The notes under the pieces: generated by a model
The model's database searches: none
The model's input: the letters and a program-made list of their open reading frames with translations, nothing else
What the model was told of the DNA's origin: nothing
Part shown: positions 24,766 through 31,109 of the stretch, piece by piece
Numbering within the stretch: position 1 is the first letter of the stretch
Layout: each line of letters opens with the position of its first letter
Position numbers and translations under genes: made by a program
From: JAEUUM01 sp038326165
GTDB taxonomy: Bacteria > Bacteroidota > Bacteroidia > Chitinophagales > Saprospiraceae
Assembly: GCA_038326165.1 (NCBI GenBank)
Contig: JBBQJT010000042.1
Location: 1 to 31,109, forward strand
Reading direction: 5' to 3'
DNA: 31,109 bases

Positions 24766-27714
24766 ATGTTGTTAAAAAAAATATTTCTAGTTGTTTCGCT
24801 TTTGGTTTTTGGCCTGAACACTGGGCAAAAGGCAGCAATACGTGTTGTACTTCCCATCGATACCAATCAACAATCCATAACCGAATGGGTCGACTCAATG
24901 ATGAAATCAATGAGCCTTGATGAGAAAATAGCTCAGTTGATAGTAGTGAGAGGGCACAGCAACAAGGACGCTAAATACGAGGCAGATGTTGCTAATTTGG
25001 TTTCAAAATATCAGGTAGGTGGTATCTGTTTTTTTCAAGGTACCCCAGCAAAACAGGCTTTGCTGACAAATTATTATCAATCATTGTCAAAAGTCCCAAT
25101 GATGGTAAGCATGGATGCAGAATGGGGGCTTGGAATGCGGCTTACTGATTCGGTCATTTCTTTTCCACGACAGATGACTTTAGGTGCCATTGAGGATGAA
25201 AAGCTGATTGAAGAAATGGGACGTGAAATAGCAAGGCAGCTAAGAAGGATAGGTGTCCATGTTAATTTTGCACCTGTAGCTGATATCAACAACAACCCTG
25301 CTAATCCAGTTATCAATAGCCGTTCATTTGGGGACAATAGAGAGAATGTTGCAGTTAAGGCACTTGCGTATGCCAAGGGCCTTCAAAGTGGAAATGTGAT
25401 TGCCTGCGCCAAGCATTTTCCAGGGCATGGTGACACGCAGGTAGATTCTCATGAGGAGCTTCCAAGGCTAGGATTTAGCCGGAGAAGGCTGGATACCTTG
25501 GAATTATTTCCATTTGCTACCTTGGCCAACCAAGGCGTGCAAAGTATTATGACAGGTCATCTTCAAGTTCCTGCTTTGGACCCAAGGCCTAACATGCCAG
25601 CCAGTTTGTCTTCGCTTATTATTCAGGATCTGCTTGTAGATAAAATGGGATTCAAAGGCTTGGTATTCACTGATGGACTTGAAATGAAAGGAGTTACCAA
25701 ATATTTTAAACCGGGAGAACTAGAGGCACAAGCCCTGCAAGCTGGAAACGATATTTTATTACTTCCTCGCAATGTTCCAGCAGCAATAGATGGGATCAAA
25801 AACTATTTGGCATCTGGTAAACTGGTCCAGTCTGAGATAGACCGTAAAGTGAGAAAGGTCTTAGAAAGTAAATACAAACTTGGCCTGTCCAATTATCGTG
25901 CAGTTGAGTTATTCAATCTTACGGAGGATTTAAATACACCGGGCGCAATAGCTCTGAATCGCACATTATCCGAAAAAGCAATCACTTTAATAAAAGATAG
26001 CAAAAGCCAAATTCCAGTAAAGGATTTAGATAAATTCAGATGTGTCTCAGTTGCACTAGGAAGACCCAAAATTACGATCTTTCAGGAACATTTGAGAGAT
26101 TATACAGAATTAAAGACCTTAAATTATGAAGGTAAAATAAGTGATCAGGAGCGGTATAATTGTTTGGTACAGTGCAAATCTGCAGATTTACTTATCTTGA
26201 GTTTGCATGGCTTAAACAATAAAGCTGACGAATTTTATGGACTTTCGGATGATGAGGTAAAATTGTATCAAGCCTTGGTGAAACAAAACGAAAAGACCGT
26301 CTTGGTTAATTTTGGCACGCCTTATTTGATGGGTTCATTGTTGAATCCCGGAACAATTATTCAATGTTATGAAGAAGGAAGAAATTTTCAAGAGCTAGCA
26401 GCACAATTGATTTTTGGATCCAGTCAATGTTTTGGTAAACTTCCAGTTTCCGTAAACAGAAACTTGAGATTTGGGATGGGTATGTCAACAGCTAAACCTA
26501 CAAGACTTGGATGGGATCTGCCGGAAAGAGTCGGATTGAGCTCTATCAAACTAAAACAAATAGACATGTTGGCAATGGAAGCCATCTCAACAAGAGCTAC
26601 TCCCGGTTGTCAAATACTTGTAGCCAAAGATGGTCAAATAATCTATGACAAATCATTTGGTAACTTTACCTATCAGAAAAATCAACCAGTAAATCAGCAA
26701 AGTATATACGACCTCGCATCTTTAACTAAAATTGCGGCCACGACCATTTCTGTAATGAAATTGCAGGAAATGGGTAAAATGGATATCGATGAACCCTTGG
26801 GTAAATATTTGGAAGAAACCCAGTGTACCAACAAAGAAGAAATACCCTTGCGTCAAATCATGATTCATAGAGCAGGATTGAGAAGTTGGATACCCTTTTA
26901 TGAAAAGACCTTAGTGAGAGAAAACAGCAGATTAAAACCCTCCCCTGAGTTTTATACTTATCGAAGGGACAAAAAGCATCAAATTAAAGTAATTGACAGC
27001 TTATATCTTTTATCTAATTATAGAGAAGCAATATGGAACGAAATCGTCAATAGTGATTTGCCAAATTTGGGGGAGTACAAATATTCTGATATAGGCTTTT
27101 ATATGTTGGCCGAGATTATAAAGAGAAGGACAGGCAGCTCAATAGATGTTTTTGCAGAAAAGCAATTTTATAAGCCATTGCACATGAACAAGACTTGCTA
27201 CAGACCACTTTTATATTTCAAGAAAAACAATATTGTCCCTTCCGAAGTTGATAAATACTTCAGAATGAGAACAGTTCAAGGCTATGTACATGATATGGGG
27301 GCAGCGATGTTGGGAGGCATAAGTGGGCATGCTGGCTTATTCAGCACGTCAAGAGATCTTGCTATATTGATGCAAATGCTGCTGAATAAAGGTACCTATG
27401 GAGGAAGAACATTTTTAAAACCAGAAACTGTCAGATTGTTCACATCAAGATGCAATGGATGTGGAAGAAGAGGAATTGGTTTTGATATGGGAATGACGGA
27501 TAAAAACACAATATCAAATATGTCGAGACTGGCTGGGGATAAAACCTATGGTCACACCGGCTTTACAGGCACTTGTACATGGGTGGATCCAGATAAAAAC
27601 TTGGTTTACATTTTTCTGAGCAATCGCACTTTTCCTACTATGGATAACAGAAAATTGAACAAAGGCGATTATCGCGAAAGAATACATACGGCAATTTATG
27701 AATCCATGCTATAA
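24766..27714 (+). CDS. NagZ-type GH3 glycosidase fused to a class C beta-lactamase-like serine hydrolase
   Basis: This 982-residue protein has a signal peptide (LLKKIFLVVSLLVFGLNTG), a GH3 domain (about 35-370), a GH3 C-terminal-type domain (about 400-560) and a serine beta-lactamase/PBP4*-like domain (about 595-980). In the GH3 part KHFPGHGDT (216-224) provides the His-Asp pair typical of NagZ beta-N-acetylglucosaminidases and D302 in FTDGLEMKG is the nucleophile. The serine hydrolase has SLTK (S652, K655), a YSD motif in place of YxN, and HTG in place of KTG. It probably acts on peptidoglycan in the periplasm. Such fusions are known in Bacteroidota. It lies 6 bp before the permease gene. 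Confidence 0.93.
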   Translation: MLLKKIFLVVSLLVFGLNTGQKAAIRVVLPIDTNQQSITEWVDSMMKSMSLDEKIAQLIVVRGHSNKDAKYEADVANLVSKYQVGGICFFQGTPAKQALLTNYYQSLSKVPMMVSMDAEWGLGMRLTDSVISFPRQMTLGAIEDEKLIEEMGREIARQLRRIGVHVNFAPVADINNNPANPVINSRSFGDNRENVAVKALAYAKGLQSGNVIACAKHFPGHGDTQVDSHEELPRLGFSRRRLDTLELFPFATLANQGVQSIMTGHLQVPALDPRPNMPASLSSLIIQDLLVDKMGFKGLVFTDGLEMKGVTKYFKPGELEAQALQAGNDILLLPRNVPAAIDGIKNYLASGKLVQSEIDRKVRKVLESKYKLGLSNYRAVELFNLTEDLNTPGAIALNRTLSEKAITLIKDSKSQIPVKDLDKFRCVSVALGRPKITIFQEHLRDYTELKTLNYEGKISDQERYNCLVQCKSADLLILSLHGLNNKADEFYGLSDDEVKLYQALVKQNEKTVLVNFGTPYLMGSLLNPGTIIQCYEEGRNFQELAAQLIFGSSQCFGKLPVSVNRNLRFGMGMSTAKPTRLGWDLPERVGLSSIKLKQIDMLAMEAISTRATPGCQILVAKDGQIIYDKSFGNFTYQKNQPVNQQSIYDLASLTKIAATTISVMKLQEMGKMDIDEPLGKYLEETQCTNKEEIPLRQIMIHRAGLRSWIPFYEKTLVRENSRLKPSPEFYTYRRDKKHQIKVIDSLYLLSNYREAIWNEIVNSDLPNLGEYKYSDIGFYMLAEIIKRRTGSSIDVFAEKQFYKPLHMNKTCYRPLLYFKKNNIVPSEVDKYFRMRTVQGYVHDMGAAMLGGISGHAGLFSTSRDLAILMQMLLNKGTYGGRTFLKPETVRLFTSRCNGCGRRGIGFDMGMTDKNTISNMSRLAGDKTYGHTGFTGTCTWVDPDKNLVYIFLSNRTFPTMDNRKLNKGDYRERIHTAIYESML

Positions 27715-27720
27715 GGGATT

Positions 27721-28941
27721 ATGAATATTCCAATTAACATTGCCCGAAAGTACTTTTTATCACGCAGGACACTTAATGCGATTCACGTGATTTCTGGTAT
27801 TTCAGTTATAGGAATTGCTATAGGAACTGCTGCTCTGATTTTGGTGCTTTCAGTGTTCAATGGCTTCGAAAGTTTGATATCAGGAATGATGAGCCATTTC
27901 AATTCTGACATAAAAATTGGCTTGATTGAGGGTAAAACCTTTCAGATTGATTCAGCCAAACTGGGCCAAATTAAACAACTTCCGGGGGTTTTTTCAATTT
28001 CATGCGTATTGGAAGAAAAGGCACTCTTCGAATATGAAGGAAGTCAGGATTTTGGGACACTAAAAGGAGTTGACAATAATTATTTAAAAGTAAGTGATAT
28101 AGAATCAGCAGTAACAGATGGTGTCTTCAAGCTGCAAATGAAAGATATTGACATGGGAGTTGTTGGCGCTGGATTGGGCAATAAAATGGGAATAGATCCT
28201 GAAAGGTCCTTGAATCCTATAACCATATATGCAGTTGATCAGAATAAAGCTGGGGGAACCGAACAACCATTTAAAAGATTATTTCTGTATCCATCAGGAC
28301 TTTTTTCAATTCAACAAGATATTGATTACGAATATGTCCTTGCCTCGTTACCCTTTGTACAAGATATTCTCAATGCGCCCAATATGATATCGGGATTTGA
28401 AGTCAAATTATCTTCCTATGAAAAGGACCAGGATCAGTTGGTGACCAAAATAGAAAACATTGTAGGAAAGCAATTTTATGTCAAAAATAGATACCAGCAA
28501 GAAGAGTCTTTTATGAGACTTATGAATATGGAAAAATGGGTCAGCTTTGCAATCCTTAGTCTTACCTTGCTTTTGGTAGTTTTCAATATGATGGGCGCCT
28601 TGTGGATGATTGTCTTAGAAAAAAGACCCGATATTTCCATTTTGCGTACTATTGGTTTGTCAAAAAATGCTGTAAAAAGCACCTTTCTTTGGCTGGGGAG
28701 TTTTTATGTTTTTAGTGGATTCTTTATTGGCCTTTTTATGGCAGTTTTGTTTTATATACTGCAATTAAAATATGGCTTGATAGGTGTCCCTGATGGATTT
28801 GCAGTTGATTCTTATCCGATATTGATGAAACCAAAAGATATTATAGCAGTAGCTTTGGTAATATTTATAATTGCATTATTTGCTTCATGGATTCCTTCCA
28901 AAAAAGCAGCACAAATGATAACCTTATCACGAAATGATTGA
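27721..28941 (+). CDS. LolC/LolE-type ABC transporter permease (FtsX/MacB fold)
   Basis: This 406-residue protein starts with ARKYFLSRRTLNAIHVISGISVIGIAIGT, typical of LolC/E permeases. One membrane segment is followed by an about 220-residue periplasmic domain and three C-terminal membrane segments with the FtsX-family loop (EKRPDISILRTIGLSKNAV) that contacts the ATPase. Lol permeases extract lipoproteins from the inner membrane for transfer to the outer membrane. The ATPase (LolD) is not in the window. It overlaps the next gene by 8 nt. Confidence 0.9.
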   Translation: MNIPINIARKYFLSRRTLNAIHVISGISVIGIAIGTAALILVLSVFNGFESLISGMMSHFNSDIKIGLIEGKTFQIDSAKLGQIKQLPGVFSISCVLEEKALFEYEGSQDFGTLKGVDNNYLKVSDIESAVTDGVFKLQMKDIDMGVVGAGLGNKMGIDPERSLNPITIYAVDQNKAGGTEQPFKRLFLYPSGLFSIQQDIDYEYVLASLPFVQDILNAPNMISGFEVKLSSYEKDQDQLVTKIENIVGKQFYVKNRYQQEESFMRLMNMEKWVSFAILSLTLLLVVFNMMGALWMIVLEKRPDISILRTIGLSKNAVKSTFLWLGSFYVFSGFFIGLFMAVLFYILQLKYGLIGVPDGFAVDSYPILMKPKDIIAVALVIFIIALFASWIPSKKAAQMITLSRND

Positions 28942-29335
28942 AATGGAAGATTGGGAAATAGATTTTCAATGGCTCGAAGTACAGCACATTATGTCTAAGG
29001 CCATGAAGCTCGAGAGGCTTCCAGATATGAATGGCACATTATTCCTAGTGGGAATGCAAGAACTGGGAAGGTGGCAGGCCAAGTGGACCAAAGAGGAGAA
29101 GCAAGATTTGATGCACATTGCCATCTGTCGATTATTGAGTGAAGAAGGACATTATAAATTCGACGGAAGAGATGCAGATGGTTGGCCTCACTATACATTG
29201 ATACACCCTATTCACGTAACAGGTCCGGAAAATCAAGAACAATACCTCAAGCAATTGGCTATTAAATACATCAAGGAATTGGCTGAAGAAAATGGCTGGA
29301 TTTCTGATCCTGAAAAGGATCCAAGCTTAGCCTAA
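28934..29335 (+). CDS. Conserved-looking small protein, function unknown
   Basis: This 133-residue soluble protein has no signal peptide. Distinctive stretches are WEIDFQWLEVQHIMSKAM, GMQELGRW, KWTKEEKQDLMHIAICRLLS and GRDADGWPHYTLIHP. I recall similar hypothetical proteins in Bacteroidota but no named domain. The first ATG (28934) overlaps the permease stop; a second in-frame ATG at 28943 (MEDWE) just after that stop is equally plausible. It also overlaps the glycosyltransferase start by 1 nt (TAATG), so it is embedded in the operon and translation is likely coupled. Confidence 0.8.
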   Translation: MIEMEDWEIDFQWLEVQHIMSKAMKLERLPDMNGTLFLVGMQELGRWQAKWTKEEKQDLMHIAICRLLSEEGHYKFDGRDADGWPHYTLIHPIHVTGPENQEQYLKQLAIKYIKELAEENGWISDPEKDPSLA

Positions 29336-30318
29336 TGAAAATTCTGATTATTAGATTGAGTTCGATTGGTGATTTGGTTCTTATCACGCCAATTATTAGA
29401 ACCGTTCAGCAGCAATTAAATGCCGAAATTCATCTGTTGGTTAAGAATAAATTTCGGGAGGTGTTGCAAGGAAATCCTTATGTTACAAAGTTCATAGATT
29501 ATGAAGATCAAGTGAATGGTCAAATAAATTTGCTAGAGGAAGCATATGATCTGGTGATTGATTTGCATAACAATTGGCGAACCAAACGACTCAGAGTCAG
29601 ACTTGGCGTCGAGAGTATAAGCTATAAAAAGAAAAATATCCAAAAATGGATTTTGACAAATTTTAAATTCAACTGCCTTCCAAAGGAACATTTGGTGGAT
29701 CGATATTTTGCTTCTGTTAAGACATTAGGAGTCGAAAATGACCATAAAGGTTTAGATTTTATTGTTTCAAATGAGGCAAAAGCAATAGCAGAGGCATACA
29801 TCCCTCATTCTGCATTTCTTGCCATTGTTATTGGAGCAGCACATCAAACCAAAGTGCCTCCAGTTTCAGTATTTTTGAATCTGATCCAAAACCTAGACCT
29901 TCCTTGTATTTTGTTGGGTGGTCCAATGGATTTTATAAAAGGCGAAGAAATTGTATCAAAGTCGAATAAGGAAGTTTTGAACCTAGCAGGAAAACTCAGT
30001 TTGTCCGCTTCAGCTGCCGTGATAGAAAGGACCTCTTTTGTAATCACTCCTGATACAGGCTTGATGCACATTGCTGCAGCTTTAAACAAAAACATTGTAA
30101 GTATTTGGGGCAATACTGTGCCCGAATTTGGAATGTATCCGTATTTGCCCAGAGACTCTACCGCTTTAGACTACAGATCGGAAGTTCAAAATTTATCTTG
30201 CCGACCATGCAGCAAAATAGGATTTGAAAAATGTCCAAAGGGGCATTTTAAATGTATGGAAGATCAAAACGTAGTTGAAATTGGAAAAGTGGTTAAGAAT
30301 AATGTACAAAACCACTAG
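29335..30318 (+). CDS. Glycosyltransferase family 9, ADP-heptose:LPS heptosyltransferase-like
   Basis: This 327-residue GT-B enzyme begins with KILIIRLSSIGDLVLITPIIRT, the hallmark N-terminus of WaaC/WaaF-type heptosyltransferases. The C-terminal part has ILLGGPMDF and VITPDTGLMHIAAALNKNIVSIWGNT, which bind the nucleotide sugar. The tail has a Cys-rich stretch (SCRPCSKIGFEKCPKGHFKC) also common in this family. It would add heptose or another sugar to a lipid-linked core at the inner membrane. It is the last gene of the operon, and the tRNA gene lies convergently 9 bp away. Confidence 0.92.
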   Translation: MKILIIRLSSIGDLVLITPIIRTVQQQLNAEIHLLVKNKFREVLQGNPYVTKFIDYEDQVNGQINLLEEAYDLVIDLHNNWRTKRLRVRLGVESISYKKKNIQKWILTNFKFNCLPKEHLVDRYFASVKTLGVENDHKGLDFIVSNEAKAIAEAYIPHSAFLAIVIGAAHQTKVPPVSVFLNLIQNLDLPCILLGGPMDFIKGEEIVSKSNKEVLNLAGKLSLSASAAVIERTSFVITPDTGLMHIAAALNKNIVSIWGNTVPEFGMYPYLPRDSTALDYRSEVQNLSCRPCSKIGFEKCPKGHFKCMEDQNVVEIGKVVKNNVQNH

Positions 30319-30327
30319 GAAAAAAAG

Positions 30328-30398
30328 TTGGCTCACAAGGATTTGAACCCTGACAAACAGTACCAAAAACTGCTGTGCTACCGTTACACTATGAGCCA
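30328..30398 (-). tRNA. tRNA-Gln (TTG anticodon)
   Basis: On the minus strand a 71-nt cloverleaf folds: acceptor stem TGGCTCA/TGAGCCA with discriminator A, D-arm GTGTAACGGTAGCAC, anticodon stem GCAGT/ACTGT with a TTTTGGT loop (anticodon TTG), and T-arm CAGGG-TTCAAAT-CCTTG. The weak U1-A72 first pair is usual for tRNA-Gln. CCA is not encoded. A run of T follows on the same strand (30326 down to 30320), which may help end transcription. Confidence 0.96.
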
Positions 30399-30414
30399 AT
30401 GCCGTAAAGCGATG

Positions 30415-30445
30415 CAAAGATAGAGAAATATCTTTTTTGAAGCAA
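30415..30445 (-). promoter_or_regulatory. Promoter of tRNA-Gln
   Basis: On the minus strand TTG (30445-30443), 20 nt and TATCTTTG (30422-30415) fit the Bacteroidota promoter consensus. Transcription would begin about 10 nt before the mature tRNA end. Confidence 0.6.
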
Positions 30446-30685
30446 GACCCTTTGAATCTTATTATGAAAAAATTAAATGTTGTCAATCTCAACCAATTGT
30501 TCTGCGGCTGGATTTTGGTTTCTGTCTTTTTTTCTATTGCTATGCTAAAAGGCAGAGCAGCTTGAAAATCTATCATTTTATGAAAGCCAGCATCTTTCTC
30601 AATATCTCCAAAATTGATTGGAACCCAAATGGCATAAAATAAAACGCTTAACCTTATTTATTAAGTGAGAAGAGACTATATTTAA
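30446..30685. other. Intergenic stretch without a supported gene
   Basis: Open frames here are short. A plus-strand frame from 30463 (34 codons, MKKLNVVNLNQLFCGW with a hydrophobic middle) and a minus-strand frame that runs into the tRNA are both unconvincing. I see nothing else. Confidence 0.3.
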
Positions 30686-31109
30686 TTATGCTCTTGGCCG
30701 AATGACAATTATTTCAATTGGCTTAAAATGAATGGTTCCACCTACTTTACCAACATCATCACCAAATGTGTCGGTCTGAATTGAAATAGTATGGATGATA
30801 CCTTTGCCCTCAAAAGTTCTAAATCCTCTGGCCCCAAAATTTGCTCCTTCCACTACACCCTTTTTTACAGGCAATTTAAAGCTGCAGTTTGGGTATTTAA
30901 TGAAAGCGGGTATTGGATAGTTTCCTTCAAATTTGCCTGTTATGATGGTATTGTCACCCTGGTTTTCTAAAAACAACAATTCAGCTTTTAGATTGACTTG
31001 ATCGTCTATGATCTCTAAGGTAAAATTTGATTTCCAAACACCTCTACCATAAGTATCAGCGTTACCTTGAATGAGTTCGTTAGCGTAAATAGTTATGTCA
31101 GGGATATTA
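30686..31109 (-). CDS. C-terminal part of an unknown beta-rich protein, cut by window edge
   Basis: The frame is open from the right edge to a TAA at 30688-30686, giving 140 visible residues; the start lies outside the window. The sequence alternates hydrophobic and polar residues with many Gly and Thr (IQGNADTYGRGVWKSNFTLE, NTIITGKFEGNYPIPAF, GTIHFKPIEIIVIRPRA), suggesting a beta-sandwich. I recognise no domain or catalytic motif, and secretion cannot be judged without the N-terminus. Confidence 0.65.
   Translation of the reverse strand, partial: NIPDITIYANELIQGNADTYGRGVWKSNFTLEIIDDQVNLKAELLFLENQGDNTIITGKFEGNYPIPAFIKYPNCSFKLPVKKGVVEGANFGARGFRTFEGKGIIHTISIQTDTFGDDVGKVGGTIHFKPIEIIVIRPRA

Noticed and set aside
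30193..30576. Minus-strand open frame of 127 codons
   Set aside because: It runs through the whole tRNA-Gln gene and into the heptosyltransferase gene, so it cannot be a normal coding gene.

Overview
The window looks like a chromosomal segment of a Bacteroidota bacterium, possibly near the Saprospiria, although the exact lineage cannot be fixed from sequence alone. The evidence is the recurrent promoter element TAnnTTTG (most often TACCTTTG or TATCTTTG) close upstream of start codons, the near absence of Shine-Dalgarno sequences, a transketolase split into two genes, a type IX secretion-like C-terminal domain, an AT-rich composition, and an HTH/zinc-ribbon protein of the kind carried by Bacteroidota mobile elements.

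Layout. Positions 1-600 are probably the end of an integrative element. A truncated excisionase-like HTH gene runs off the left edge, preceded by four 10-bp tandem repeats and an operator-like inverted repeat, and the element abuts the 3' end of mnmE, a known integration site in other bacteria. Next come mnmE (597-1982) and an about 1-kb decayed stretch holding a broken grasp-with-spasm peptide maturase gene and a 190-bp fold-back repeat. Positions 2968-6834 are a tight minus-strand operon: two-subunit transketolase, a membrane fatty acid hydroxylase/sterol desaturase-family enzyme, and a cystathionine gamma-synthase-like PLP enzyme. HU and a tiny lipoprotein gene are divergent at 6963-7595. 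Positions 7597-11850 encode an Opp/Dpp-type peptide importer (binding protein and two permeases, with no ATPase gene nearby), followed by a YbfF-like hydrolase and the divergent uvrB.

The centre is envelope-related. A minus-strand cluster (14835-17779) holds a front-end-type fatty acid desaturase, a GT2 and a GT4. Then come a DUF2279-type protein, a predicted T9SS-secreted propeller protein translationally coupled to the tRNA modification gene mtaB, and an about 1.2-kb stretch with a frameshifted small secreted-protein gene and its terminator.

The right part (22805-30318) is a plus-strand operon of five genes: a TMTC-like membrane glycosyltransferase with TPRs, a NagZ-type GH3/beta-lactamase fusion, a LolC/E-type permease, a small conserved-looking protein and a GT9 heptosyltransferase-like enzyme. 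This combination suggests cell-envelope glycan and lipoprotein work. tRNA-Gln(TTG) with its own promoter and the C-terminal part of an unknown protein close the window.

I saw no CRISPR array, complete insertion sequence, rRNA or clear new defence system. The least ordinary items are the mnmE-linked element boundary with its iterons, the decayed graspetide maturase, the fold-back repeat, and the secreted-protein gene broken at homopolymer runs.
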